Of a DNA stretch of 64,000 bases, positions 50,504 to 62,162 are shown one piece after another. The stretch is taken from the NCBI GenBank assembly GCA_947184155.2, contig CAMXCT020000521.1, positions 120,720-184,719 on the forward strand. Reading direction: 5' to 3'. Origin of the DNA: Cladocopium goreaui. Taxonomy: Eukaryota > Sar > Dinophyceae > Suessiales > Symbiodiniaceae. The notes beneath the pieces are model-generated. The model was not told where the DNA came from. It saw nothing but the letters and a program-made list of their open reading frames with translations, and searched no databases. The position numbers and the translations under genes are program-made. The stretch's first letter is position 1; each line of letters opens with the position of its first letter.

Positions 50504-52118
50504 ATGCGTCCTTTCGCGTCCGAACTCGGGAACTCCTCGGCTCAGCTGTCAGCCACGATCGACGACTTGCGCCACGACTTGCCCGATGGAACAGTTGACT
50601 GGAAGCTGGATCCCCTCAACTTTTCTGTCAATCTCACCACCTCCAGTTATTCATGTCATCGAACAGGGCAGGCTGGTTTGGGACCATGGAACTTCCGGAA
50701 AAGTCTGGAGCTTGAGAGCGGATCCTGTGCAAAAGTATGGGCCAAATCACTTTTCAATTGGTGAACGAAAGCGCAAAGGCACTCGGCCAAGTACTTTGAA
50801 GAAGTGTATCCTTAGATCCAGTTGCAGCTTACAATGGACTAGCCCTCCAGTTGCAGAACGCTGGACACGTTTCGCTCCAGTTCTTAGTAGCTTTGAGAAA
50901 GTCCAATTGGTAAACGCTGATGAATCAGATTTAGCACTAGTGGATATGAAACTGGACAAAATTGTGAATCTGCAGCAACTTCGTTCGTTGGCAAGATGGC
51001 TTCGCTTTCCAGGTTGTTGTCATTGTTCCACTGATGATGTTTCCTTGACTGAAGTGTCTTCTGGCAAAGTCTTACAAGATGAATTCGATTTGTCCAGCTC
51101 TGAGCATCCCGAGCATTTGCCTGTTATAAGAGTCTCCAGCTACATTGCAGACATGATCTCCCGAAATTCCTTAGAGTTGATCTTCACTGATGGAAAGCAC
51201 AGTGACATCGACTTGTGCCATGTGAAATCCATCCCCGACATTTTTTCCGCGCTGGCCCAACAGACCCAACGACCGGAAAGCTTCATCTCCCTCGAAATCC
51301 GTCGTGATGGGAAGCTGCTGAAGCTGGAGAGATTTCATCACCTCCAAAGCGACAGTGCAGTGATTCAGGTGCATTTGACCGAAACCGTGGCGGAGTGGTG
51401 GCTTTCCAAGCGATTGATCATTGTGGATGTTGTGGGCCACCTGGCTACCCTGGCTACCCTGGCTACCCTGGCTACCCTGGCTAACTTGGGTAACGGTGAC
51501 GACAACGGTGAGAACACGGACAGCCTACGATGCCTAAGAAGTCTCGACCTGTCGGAAGCTCGAAGCTTGTCCGATGCCTATGAAGCCATTGGCAGACACA
51601 CATCTCGTCCGGCTCGTTTCGTGCGCTTTTTGGAAGGAAGGGAATTGAAGGAATTGAAAGTTTGGTCTCCAAATCAATTCCCAGAACTCACTTTGACCCT
51701 ACAGTTGGCTCCATGCATTCATGAACTCTTGCAGAGTGGTTTACAGCTGAAGTACCTCAGTGGTGATGCCTTCGAATTCATCGAAACCTCTTCCGAGAAT
51801 ATCTCCCTGGTTGGTATCCAAGACCTAAGGGAAGCGATCGCTACGAGGTTGAAGATCCGGGCAACGGGTGTGTCATTGATCACGAGCAGTGGGAAGAACT
51901 TGTGGGATTCCAATCCCTTTGACCTCTGTGATATCACTGAGACATCTGAGACCATCACACTTTGTGTTCGCAATCCCGAACTCTGCTTGCAGGGACATCA
52001 TGACATTCACACCTTTTGCAACGGTGGTTACTTCGATCAGGTGTGTATCCACTGCGGCGATGAATTCTTCATGGAAGGCAGGAAGCGCGAGCCCAGACGT
52101 TGCCATGACATGCCATGA
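50504..52118 (+). CDS. Intron-poor protein with ubiquitin-like repeats
   Basis: A frame open from at least 50640 to the TGA at 52116-52118 encodes about 490 residues. An N-terminal part in another frame (50504, MRPFASELGNSSAQLSATID) may be joined by a short intron near 50640-50705. Four segments look like divergent beta-grasp/ubiquitin-like repeats, for example DLRHVK-type helices before LISLEIRRDGKLLKLERF-like strands; the last (LKYLSGDAFEFIETSSEN ... GVSLITSSGKNLWDSN) is the clearest. A LAT-LAT-LAT run comes from a 9-bp DNA repeat (51436-51482). The C-terminus has a Cys/His cluster (FCNGGYFDQVCIHCGDEFF). Function is unknown; ubiquitin-like repeats often mediate protein binding. A single ~1.5-kb exon is very unlike the ~80-nt exons of its neighbours. 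Confidence 0.6.
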
Positions 52119-52397
52119 TCTTGGCGCAACGCCCCGGTTGTTCGGGGCCAAAGTTGTACAGTGTACAGAGAGTTGCAGAAAATGAACATTGCGATGTTTG
52201 AGTTTCAGGAAGTCTGATGACTTTTTTGTCTTTCTATACCATAATATAGACACACCAAAATTGTCAAAAGGCAAAGCATGAACACGTACGAAAACAGATG
52301 ACAAATGATGACAACAGACGTAAACAGACGTAAGATACGCAAACCCATGACCTGTTCAATCTGAACATCTTTTTTTCAGCAGATTTTTCAGCCATAG

Positions 52398-52507
52398 GAG
52401 GCGAGCCCTGGAGAAGAGGCAGAAGGATTGTAAAGAACTTCCTCCCGCAGTGGAAGAGGCGCAAACGTGGGTGAAAACGTTGGTGAAATTCGTCGATGTC
52501 ACATGAC
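52398..52507 (+). CDS. Candidate exon, charged helix
   Basis: After GCCATAG the frame reads RRALEKRQKDCKELPPAVEE then AQTWVKTLVKFVDV and TGA. Likely coiled or helical. No family. Confidence 0.45.
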
Positions 52508-52705
52508 TTTGTATTCCATTGACTCATCGGAAAAATGCTGGAAAAATACAGAAGTATAGTGAGATCTGATGAATCATGATGAATCTGATGGACCCATCAT
52601 GATTATATGAATCTATTATGATGAATCTATATGATATACTATCCATCATGATATACCATATAGACTATATGATATCCATCAGATCCTATATGATATGCTA
52701 TGCTT

Positions 52706-52846
52706 TTCTATCCTCTGAATGGAGGGATGAACATCCCAACATCCCGATTTCCGAGGTCATTTCTGAGGGGACCTACCTGGAATCCTTCCTGGAGGACGGG
52801 CTCAACGGGCTCGAGATGAAACGGACCAATCATAGTCAACCATCGT
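52706..52846 (+). CDS. Candidate exon
   Basis: Reads HPNIPISEVISEGTYLESFL then EDGLNGLEMKRTNH. Good codon composition; edges uncertain. Confidence 0.45.
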
Positions 52847-52859
52847 AGGATAGTCTATA

Positions 52860-53010
52860 CATAATATACATTATAATATATACATTATATATATATATAT
52901 TAATTAGTATATATATTATAATTATATAATTATATATATATATATATATAAATTATATGTCATGTATATGTCATGTATATGTCATGTATATGTCATGTAT
53001 ATGTCATGTG
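52860..53010. repeat. TA microsatellite and 12-bp TATATGTCATG repeat
   Basis: (TA)n to about 52960, then five copies of a TATGTCATGTA unit. Confidence 0.92.
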
Positions 53011-53015
53011 CAATT

Positions 53016-53122
53016 AGGAAGAAGCAACTTGCCGCCTGAAAGCTTTTGAGGCCTTCGATGGCCAGAGTTTCTTACTTCACAGCGAGGACGGCGGCATCGG
53101 GGCACCGGGCTTCAGAAAAGAA
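53016..53122 (+). CDS. Candidate exon
   Basis: After AATTAG the frame reads EEATCRLKAFEAFDGQSFLL then HSEDGGIGAPGFRKEW. Third positions are GC-rich. No family recognised. Confidence 0.5.
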
Positions 53123-53138
53123 TGGAATCGACATTTGG

Positions 53139-53335
53139 CTATGAATCAATACCTATTAATATATAATAGATGGTTATCATATGGTGGTTAATAGTGATGG
53201 TTAATGGGATGATTAATGGAATCATATATGGGTATGGATCAATACCTATTAATACCATTTTTAGTGGGATGAACATCCATTTACCAGCTATTTTGATGTG
53301 AACTACAGGGGTACAAGGTTTTGACACACTGCCAT
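53139..53335. mobile_element. Family G element, complete copy plus partial left end
   Basis: 53228-53335 is complete (GGTATGGATCAATACCTATT ... ACAAGGTTTTGACACACTGC). An extra ATGAATCAATACCTATTAAT lies at 53146, so a second left arm precedes it. Confidence 0.85.
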
Positions 53336-53499
53336 TTCCTCAAACTGAAAGGTCTGAAAGTTTCCGACCAGACACGTTCATGCAGAAATATCATGAAATA
53401 TCACAAGATCAAAGAGGACTACAATGACGTACGAAGACCAGAAAGCTTGTAATTAACAGACAACGACGACAATATCATGACACGTCAAACCCTTCCATG

Positions 53500-53960
53500 T
53501 AGGAGATTGTTCCAAGTCGCCACCCAAGAGCGGAGCGAAATCAGAGTTTGAAGACATGTCCGAGAGGAGGTTTCCACTGCCGAGTTTTGAGTATTCGATC
53601 ATCATTCGATCATCATTTGATCATCATGTGATCATCATTTGATCATCGTTTGATCATCAAAATCAAGAAATGTTCATCGTTTGATTTCATGATTTTTCCT
53701 GTAGCTCGCTCGCGGTCATGTTGAGGTCATGAGTATCGTCTTGCCCTTGAGGCCAGGCCCTAGCTATACAACTTCAGCTGTTTTGTTTTTATCTCCTGTG
53801 TCTGACTCTGGCGCAGGTCAACTCGGGTGGAGCTTACTGGAAGAGTATTCCCGTGCAGGACGGGGATCGGAGATCCTGAGATCTGGAGATCCGGAGATGT
53901 CTCAAGCTGCAGATCTTCTCCATGGCATCCACTCGATGGATCGAAGGATTCCTATGTGAA
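53500..53960 (+). CDS. Two weak candidate exons (53505-53590, 53815-53955)
   Basis: The first reads SKSPPKSGAKSEFEDMSERR; the second follows GCGCAG, with all three frames partly open. A GATCATCATTT repeat lies between (53590-53660). Not assigned. Confidence 0.3.
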
Positions 53961-54027
53961 GATCAGATGGATCGATATGCCGATATGCTAATCGATATGC
54001 TAATCGATATGTTGTCAATTCTCGTCA

Positions 54028-54165
54028 CCGCTCTAGACATCTGTAGGCATCTCTAAACATCTCTAAACATCTCTAAACATCTCTAAACATCTCTAAACAT
54101 CTCTAAACATCTCTAAACATCTCTAAACATCTCTAAACATCTCTAAACATCTCTAAACATCTTTA
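54028..54165. repeat. 10-bp tandem repeat (CATCTCTAAA)
   Basis: About thirteen almost perfect copies. Confidence 0.98.
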
Positions 54166-54396
54166 GATCATGACTTGACATCTCTATATGATCTCTAGAC
54201 TGTCGTGACTCGTGAGACAGCAACCAGCTGAGGAGGGAGATGCTGTACGGCACAACGTCGAGACAGTCACTGCTTCTTCACCAGCTGAGGGCCATCTACT
54301 CAGAGGTTGTGTGGCATCCCATGTCACATCATGACGTCACATCAAACTGTCACCTTTTTTTTTGGGGTGTGTGTGTTTTTGTTGGCACTAGGCATC

Positions 54397-57300
54397 TGTA
54401 TCATCTCATATCATCTCATATCATCTCATATCATCTCATATCATCTCATTTATCATCTCATTTATCATCTCATTTATCATCTCATATCATCTCATTTATC
54501 ATCTCATTTATCATCTCATTTATCATCTCATATCATCTCATATCATCTCATATCATCTCATATCATCTCATATCATCTCATATATCATCTCATATCATCT
54601 CATATATCATCTCATATCATCTCATATATCATCTCATATATCATATATCATCTCATATATCATATATCATCTCATATATCATATATCATCTCATATATCA
54701 TATATCATCTCATATATCATATATCATCTCATATATCATATATCATCTCATATATCATCTCATATATCATCTCATATATCATCTCATATATCATCTCATT
54801 TATCATCTCATATCATCTCATATCATCTCATTTATCATCTCATATCATCTCATATCATCTCATTTATCATCTCATTTATCATCTCATTTATCATCTCATT
54901 TATCATCTCATTTATCATCTCATATCATCTCATATCATCTCATGTCATCTCATGTCATCTCATTTATCATCTCATATCATCTCATATCATCTCATATATC
55001 ATCTCATATATCATCTCATATATCATTTCATATATCATCTCATATATCATCTCATATATCATCTCATTTATCATCTCATTTATCATCTCATTTATCATCT
55101 CATTTATCATCTCATATCATCTCATTTATCATCTCATATCATCTCATTTATCATCTCATATCATCTCATTTATCATCTCATTTATCATCTCATTTATCAT
55201 CTCATTTATCATCTCATTTATCATCTCATTTATCATCTCATTTATCATCTCATTTATCATCTCATTTATCATCTCATATCATCTCATTTATCATCTCATT
55301 TATCATCTCATTTATCATCTCATTTATCATCTCATTTATCATCTCATTTATCATCTCATATCATCTCTTTTTTCATATCATATCATCTCATTTATCATCT
55401 CATATCATCTCATATCATCTCATATCATCTCATTTATCATCTCATTTATCATCTCATTTATCATCGCATTTATCATCTCATATCATCTCATTTATCATCT
55501 CATTTATCATCTCATTTATCATCTAATTTATCATCTCATTTATCATCTCATATATCATCTCATATATCATCTCATATATCATCTCATATATCATATCATA
55601 TATCATCTCATATCATCTCATTTATCATCTCATTTATCATCTCATTTATCATCTCATTTATCATCTCATTTATCATCTCATATATCATCTCATATATCAT
55701 CTCATATATCATCTCATATATCATCTCATATATCATCTCATATATCATCTCATTTATCATCTCATTTATCATCTCATTTATCATCTCATTTATCATCTCA
55801 TTTATCATCTCATATCATCTCATATCATCTCATATCATCTCAGATCTCTCTTTTATCAGCTCCTACTCATCTCATTTTACATCTACATAGCAATCTATAT
55901 GCATCTCATATCAATCGCATATCATCTCATATCATCTCATATCATCTCATTTATCATCTCAATTTATCATCTCATTTATCTCTCATTTATGCATCTCATT
56001 TTCATCATCATTTATCATCTCATTTCAATACTCATTTATCAGCTCATATATCTCTCGATAATATCATTCTCATATATTCATCTCTATATCATCTCATATA
56101 TCATATATCATCTCATATATCATATATCATCTCATATATCATATATCATCTCATATATCATATATCATCTCATATATCATATATCATCTCATATATCATA
56201 TATCATCTCATATATCATCTCATATATCATCTCATATATCATCTCATATATCATCTCATTTATCATCTCATATCATCTCATATCATCTCATTTATCATCT
56301 CATATCATCTCATATCATCTCATTTATCATCTCATTTATCATCTCATTTATCATCTCATTTATCATCTCATTTATCATCTCATATCATCTCATATCATCT
56401 CATGTCATCTCATGTCATCTCATTTATCATCTCATATCATCTCATATCATCTCATATATCATCTCATATATCATCTCATATATCATTTCATATATCATCT
56501 CATATATCATCTCATATATCATCTCATTTATCATCTCATTTATCATCTCATTTATCATCTCATTTATCATCTCATATCATCTCATTTATCATCTCATATC
56601 ATCTCATTTATCATCTCATATCATCTCATTTATCATCTCATTTATCATCTCATTTATCATCTCATTTATCATCTCATTTATCATCTCATTTATCATCTCA
56701 TTTATCATCTCATTTATCATCTCATTTATCATCTCATATCATCTCATTTATCATCTCATTTATCATCTCATTTATCATCTCATTTATCATCTCATTTATC
56801 ATCTCATTTATCATCTCATTTATCATCTCATTTATCATCTCATTTATCATCTCATTTATCATCTCATTTATCATCTCATATATCATCTCATATATCATCT
56901 CATATATCATCTCATATATCATCTCATTTATCATCTCATTTATCATCTCATTTATCATCTCATTTATCATCTCATTTATCATCTCATTTATCATCTCATA
57001 TCATCTCTTTTTTCATATCATATCATCTCATTTATCATCTCATATCATCTCATATCATCTCATATCATCTCATTTATCATCTCATTTATCATCTCATTTA
57101 TCATCGCATTTATCATCTCATATCATCTCATTTATCATCTCATTTATCATCTCATTTATCATCTAATTTATCATCTCATTTATCATCTCATATATCATCT
57201 CATATATCATCTCATATATCATCTCATATATCATATCATATATCATCTCATTTATCATCTCATTTATCATCTCATTTATCATCTCATTTATCATCTCATT

Positions 57301-57476
57301 TATCATCTCATTTATCATCTCATTTATCATCTCATTTATCATCTCATATCATCTCATTTATCATCTCATTTATCATCTCATTTATCATCTCATTTATCAT
57401 CTCATTTATCATCTCATTTATCATCTCATTTATCATCTCATTTATCATCTCATTTATCATCTCATTTATCATCTCT
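54397..57476. repeat. ATCTCAT satellite, ~3.1 kb
   Basis: Built from TATCATCTCA, TTTATCATCTCA and TATATCATCTCA units. The block from about 54600 is repeated from about 56090: the rare CATGTCATCTCATGTCATCT occurs at 54941 and 56401, and the CATCTCTTTTTTCATATCA variant at 55361 and 57001. The second copy is ~180 bp longer between those marks. 55840-56090 joins the two with irregular variants. Open frames of several hundred Ile/Ser/His codons are artefacts. Confidence 0.97.
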
Positions 57477-57489
57477 CAACATGGCCAAA

Positions 57490-57612
57490 TCAGCAAGGCT
57501 CTGTGAACATCATCTCCCAGTTCGGCGCTGCACAGCGAGGGGCGGTGCGGTGCTTACCGGCTTACCATAGAACAAAAACCAACCATCGGAGCTGGAAATC
57601 CTCCAGGTATAT
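57490..57612 (+). CDS. Candidate exon
   Basis: Reads GSVNIISQFGAAQRGAVRCL then PAYHRTKTNHRSWKSSR and meets CTCCAG|GTATAT. Frame choice is tentative. Confidence 0.4.
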
Positions 57613-58010
57613 CCCGATGAATCCTGGATCTCCCAGGTATATCCATCAACTGATATGGATGATTAATGATCATTATCTTAATCATTAATCATCCATAGAT
57701 ATATATTATTGATATACTGATATAAATGGATGATTAATGATTAAGATATTGATATATCCATCAACTGATAATGATTAATGGATTAATGATTAATGATAGA
57801 CTATGTTAGATAGACTATATCATGATTTTTGACATATTCCAATCCATCAACGATTCACCAAAAAATCATTGATATACCGATATATACATGAGATATATAC
57901 ATGAGATATATGCATGAGATGTATACATGAGATATATCATGTATATATCATGTATATATCATGTATATATCATGTATATATCATGTATATATCATGTATA
58001 TCAAACTTGA
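57613..58010. repeat. ATTAATGAT-rich tract and 12-bp ATATATCATGT repeat
   Basis: 57650-57800 is rich in ATTAATGATTA. 57885-58003 contains CATGAGATATATA and TATATCATGTA tandem units, six copies of the latter. Confidence 0.88.
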
Positions 58011-58060
58011 CACATTTTGATTTTGACAAAACTGTTGACACAACTTGGACGTCAACGCCA

Positions 58061-58321
58061 GATTGCTTGAGGTTTTTGTGTGGAGATGGCAACATGTCTT
58101 GGACGCGGGGCCTTACAATTTGCCAGATTGGCTAGCAACCAAGCTGCAACCAGTCGCAGCCTTCTTGACCATCCGTTGACCGATTGACAAATCTCCAACG
58201 ACGCCGAGGAAAAAGCTTTGACTTTGGAAGGCCAGCGAGTTACTGCAACCGAGGAAAAAGCATGTCACATCTTGATTGCGTCGAATTATACTTTTCAACA
58301 TTTAAAACACATCTTGGAATA
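58061..58321 (+). CDS. Two candidate exons (58061-58178, 58186-58321)
   Basis: The first, after GCTTGAG, reads HVLDAGPYNLPDWLATKLQP. The second reads SNDAEEKALTLEGQRVTATE then EKACHILIASNYTFQHLKHI. Both have coding-like composition; the link between them was not resolved. Confidence 0.45.
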
Positions 58322-58429
58322 AATGACTTATGACCTATGAAATATGATGGTAAATATGATGGTAAATATGATGGTAAATATGATGAATCATTATATGTCA
58401 TCATCCAATGCCATATAATATTCAAATAT

Positions 58430-58580
58430 CATGTGGTACGCCATAAAACGAGGCAACGACCCACTGCGAAAGCTCCAGACGGAGCTGGAAGCCCTGAAGC
58501 GATGGGAACTTCAGGCGGGTTTAGAACACGTTTTTTTGTCGAAAAAACCTGGGAAATTCGCGCTGGAAATCATAGACATC
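58430..58580 (+). CDS. Candidate exon, coiled-coil-like
   Basis: Reads IKRGNDPLRKLQTELEALKR then WELQAGLEHVFLSKKPGKFA. The heptad-like spacing of L in LRKLQTELEALKRW suggests a helix. 58345-58390 upstream is an ATGATGGTAAAT repeat. Confidence 0.45.
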
Positions 58581-58616
58581 ATAGAAATCATAGAAAATCA
58601 TAGAAAATCATAGATC

Positions 58617-58713
58617 AATGGATTGGTTTAAGGGAAAACCTATAGGAAACCATCGATTTTCCCACGAAGATCATGGGGTTTTCCTGTAAATTTTCCCTTG
58701 AACCAATCCATTG
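58617..58713. mobile_element. Family C palindromic element, copy 3
   Basis: CAATGGATTGGTTTAAGGGA ... TTCCCTTGAACCAATCCATT. Confidence 0.92.
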
Positions 58714-59119
58714 AATAGAACATCATGTCTAAATCTGCTTGAATATGTTGAACTTTCACTGTGACAAAGACTGGAATGATGCTTGGAAAGGAGAAACATG
58801 GCCCAATTTTGCTCGTATTTCAGTGATGTTCAGGTTAGCCATGTTTGATTACCCAAAATTGGACCACTTTGAAACCTATGGGTTTAGTAGGGGTACCGCC
58901 CATTTTTGGAAATCCACCGATAATCCCAAAGATTGGTTACGGGTGGTTGATCGTTTGACTGGATGTGAAGATTTTTGATCGTTTGTTCCCATCCCAAAAA
59001 CAGTTTAAACGAAACAGTGGATCTTCTGCCCTGCTACAGTACCCTGCTCATTGTTTATTGTCAGTTGAAAAACCGGGGAAGACATGGGAAGACCTAAGAC
59101 CTCGCCACGTTTGACCCAT

Positions 59120-59188
59120 TTTGACCCAGTGCCGAAGCGCCAGGTAGAACGGGAGACTTGCAAATACCTCAAGAAGAACAACGAGATC
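59120..59188 (+). CDS. Candidate exon, basic
   Basis: After GACCCAG the frame reads PKRQVERETCKYLKKNNEIK and ends at ATCAAG|GTGC. Well-formed boundaries. Confidence 0.5.
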
Positions 59189-59526
59189 AAGGTGCTAACA
59201 GTAGGTTTTGATTCGTTTTTTGCAAAAGGTTGCTAATGTTGGCAACCCAATAATAGACCATAATAGATCTATACCATTTGGGTTTATACCATCCATTTAT
59301 GGTGATTTTATGGTGATTTTGGGATGGTGATCCATTTTGGGTTTCTCTCCATCTTGCGGCTTGCCCTGTCAGGATGTATATATCCGTGAGGCCATGTTGG
59401 GTGCAATCTGTCAGAATCTGCACGAATTTTGGAATAATTGACTCATGATTTTGGAAGTACTACTTCTGCAGATGTGAAAAAATTAAGCAAGCAGATTCTT
59501 GAGTCTAAAATCCAAAATCAAGGTGG

Positions 59527-59636
59527 GTTTGTCTGAAAATAGGGTATATTCCCAATGAAATAGCCATTTAATAGGGATAATGATCAGCAAAACCATTGGG
59601 TTTAGGGGTACACTATTTTCAGACACACCCAGGTGT
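59527..59636. mobile_element. Family B palindromic element, complete copy
   Basis: GTTTGTCTGAAAATAGGGTA ... CACTATTTTCAGACACACC, same interior as 12068. Confidence 0.9.
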
Positions 59637-59740
59637 TGCTACATGATTTGCACATGAAGTTCCAACAGTTGCATCAGTTCCATCCACTGGACGACATCCA
59701 ACGGACATAAAAAAACGGACGGATCAACGGAGATCGGATC

Positions 59741-59830
59741 GCAGGTCTTGAGGCTGTGGCCGTCGGAAACAGATCATCAAGGAACCGAAACCTGCAAAAA
59801 ATGCGCTTGGGTCACTGAGTCGCAGTCAGA
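59741..59830 (+). CDS. Candidate exon
   Basis: After TCGCAG the frame reads VLRLWPSETDHQGTETCKKC. Could be part of a Cys-rich region. Tentative. Confidence 0.35.
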
Positions 59831-59949
59831 GTCATTTTTTGCTCAGATCCAGAGGGTTTTTGATGGACAGAAATGGAAAAACGGATCCCATTTAGATAGA
59901 TTAGAGAGATTAGCTAGATTAGCTAGATAGCTAGGCAGCTTGAGTGCAG

Positions 59950-60055
59950 GAATGTATGATATATATATATATATACACATATATAATTTATATAATATAT
60001 ATTATTTATATACTTATTTGTTATATACATATCGTTATAATATATATATATGCAC
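59950..60055. repeat. TA microsatellite
   Basis: Interrupted (TA)n tract. Confidence 0.92.
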
Positions 60056-60087
60056 ATGGATTTACATATCATGATTGATTTCTTGGT

Positions 60088-60219
60088 TCAACCGAGGTTG
60101 AGGGCCTTGATGCGAATCTCTTTGCGCCTTTGCTGAGAGAGTTTCGGGTTGTTCCAGCCGTTGTGGATCCTGGGGATCCTGGGGATCCTGCGATTTTTCA
60201 TCGAAGAGCTGTATGAAAA
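60088..60219 (+). CDS. Candidate exon
   Basis: Reads STEVEGLDANLFAPLLREFR then VVPAVVDPGDPGDPAIFHRR and TGA. A GGGGATCCT repeat (60165-60192) encodes the DPGDPGDP run. Convincing codon use; protein unknown. Confidence 0.5.
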
Positions 60220-60341
60220 TATGGGAAAAATGGGGAAAGATCTACATCCAATTCATCCAATCTACCAGTTTTCATGATTTTAGCCATGTCTGTTCTATGC
60301 GTTCTGAATGTTACATTCTACATCTTTGAATTGTTGAATCC

Positions 60342-60488
60342 ATGAGACAGTCTCGATATTTCCGAACTGAGACCGGTCGGAATGTGCTGGTGCAGAAAGT
60401 GCCCTATGACTCTGGGCACATCTATGTGCTACATTGCCACATCGCTCGTCGGCAGCTGGGGGATTCAGACAAGGTGCCATATCATCCA
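60342..60488 (+). CDS. Candidate exon next to family A element
   Basis: Reads RYFRTETGRNVLVQKVPYDS then GHIYVLHCHIARRQLGDSDK, running up to the element at 60489. After the element the frame is not clearly coding. Confidence 0.45.
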
Positions 60489-60594
60489 TACCCTCTGGTA
60501 AACATCCAAAAAACGATGGAAAATCACTATTTTTAATGGGTAAATCCACTATTTCTATGGCAATCTTCAATAGATTTGACATAACCAGAGGGTA
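60489..60594. mobile_element. Family A element
   Basis: TACCCTCTGGTAAACATCCA ... GATTTGACATAACCAGAGGGTA. Confidence 0.92.
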
Positions 60595-60774
60595 TCCTAA
60601 TCTTGATCATATTGATCCTTCATGTTTACATATGTTTACACATTTTTCATGGCTAATTTGTGGCCCTTTTTGGGCCCATAGCCATAGCCTTTTTTTGGGT
60701 CATGGAACATGGACAGGAGCAGGGGCCACCCTACAGACTGACGACCTCTTGGCAGTTCGTAGCTCAGCCTGACG

Positions 60775-60970
60775 ACCCAAGAGGATCGACTGGTTGCGAT
60801 TCGGCACGCCCAGGTGGCAACAGGACCTGAAAGGCGACAAGACCGTCGGGGCATCCAAGGCATTCCCAAGGCATTCCCAAGGCATTCCCGACACCATGTG
60901 ATGGCTGGCCACCATGCTAAGGCTGAACCTCCAAGTCCGTCACAGAGTCGAGCAGCAAACTTAGCACTAC
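60775..60970 (+). CDS. Weak candidate exon
   Basis: A frame with LTTQEDRLVAIRHAQVATGP then ERRQDRRGIQG is open, ending in an AAGGCATTCCC tandem repeat (60857-60892). Alternative frames exist. Confidence 0.3.
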
Positions 60971-61086
60971 TTAGTACAATATAATCAATGATTATTGTAC
61001 TAGCACACATAATCATTGTACTAATATTGATGTTTATCAATAAATATTCAATATAATGATGATTTTTGATGCAACATCTCAATTAC

Positions 61087-61152
61087 AGTCTGCAGTGATC
61101 ATCCATGTGGCGGAACCGGATTTTGGGCCACTGTTGGGTGGCGAAACACAGT
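61087..61152 (+). CDS. Candidate exon
   Basis: Reads SAVIIHVAEPDFGPLLGGET then QCRNT and TAG. Good codon use. Confidence 0.45.
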
Positions 61153-61408
61153 GTCGAAACACATAGAGGATGGGTGCACTGTCTGGTACACATGTCAATT
61201 TTCTTGCATACAACTCCTTATTAGTTTGTTGATTTTGTATGATTTTGTTGCTTCTCAAGTCCGAAGTCTCGTTGCTATCCCCTATGGTTTCTGTGTTTCA
61301 AATCCGAATTTTTAGGCAACCTTTTTTTTTGGTATGTGTTTGAAATCTCGTTGCTAAAGACATTTTGCTTCATGTGGTTCAAAGTTCCAGTTCGCGTTTT
61401 GGTGTCAG

Positions 61409-61505
61409 GCACAGAGTCTGGCTGCGGCTGCGGTGAGCATGGATCCTGGTAGCCCAGGCCCGAACAATCTTCCAGTCGAAGAATACCACACCCAAACAAT
61501 CCAAA
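61409..61505 (+). CDS. Candidate exon
   Basis: After GTGTCAG the frame reads AQSLAAAAVSMDPGSPGPNN then LPVEEYHTQTIQ. Ala/Pro-rich. Confidence 0.4.
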
Positions 61506-61642
61506 AAAAGACCACCCTTAAAATATCTATAAATATCTCAAATCCCTTGAAAAACCATGAAAAACGCCCCAGCTGAATTCCAGATATTTCCAGCGAAAAC
61601 CAATAGTTGAGATCCAATAAAAATCATGCACTTGGGAGGTGT

Positions 61643-61771
61643 TTCGCGACCCGAAGGTAGCATCCCAGTGATGCAGTTGGGAAGCCCGTTGTGGCGGATC
61701 CGCAACGCGGATCCAACGGGGATGCAGATGTTGTGGTTTGCTGAGGAAATTGAGGTCCTTGGCAGTAACTA
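61643..61771 (+). CDS. Candidate exon
   Basis: Reads VSRPEGSIPVMQLGSPLWRI then RNADPTGMQMLWFAEEIEVL and TAA. Clear coding composition; no family recognised. Confidence 0.5.
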
Positions 61772-61857
61772 AGTCGGGGATTTCTCCATTGATACATCAT
61801 TTGCCATTTTTTTTTCATTGCCAAATGTCATTTTTCATGTGTAAAAATTTTGAAAAA

Positions 61858-61945
61858 AGGTACCATATGGGTCCATAGCTGGTGAAATGGATCGTGAATT
61901 TCCCCAGTCATATGGGAATTTCATAGGTAACTTAACATGTTTTCT
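61858..61945. repeat. Dispersed direct repeat J, copy 1
   Basis: GGTACCATATGGGTCCATAG ... TTTCATAGGTAACTTAACA, about 80 bp, recurs at 63478-63562 in the same orientation with few differences. Confidence 0.88.
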
Positions 61946-62145
61946 ATATATATATATTATACGAACCATATATTAACCATAGTTGTTGGTTTTCACCATT
62001 ATTAACCATATATGAACCATATATTAACCAGTATATCATTGGATTTATATATATCTTGGACTCATGCCATATATATATATATGATATATAAAACACCAGT
62101 GATAACCATAGTTGTTGGTTTTCAGCATTATTAACCATGTGTTTC
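61946..62145. repeat. AACCATA-rich tract with internal duplication
   Basis: AACCATAGTTGTTGGTTTTC plus ATTATTAACCAT appear twice (61975 and 62104) around a TA tract. Confidence 0.75.
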
Positions 62146-62162
62146 ACCATATTTTGGGGTTG

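Noticed and set aside
54240-57506. Open frames of 428-535 codons, and minus-strand MINEMINE-type frames
   Set aside because: They are artefacts of the ATCTCAT satellite. All frames are open and the content is purely periodic.
58739-58978. 79-codon + frame with WNDAWKGETWPNF
   Set aside because: AT-rich third positions and no splice signals in phase; it looks like intronic sequence. Not firmly excluded.
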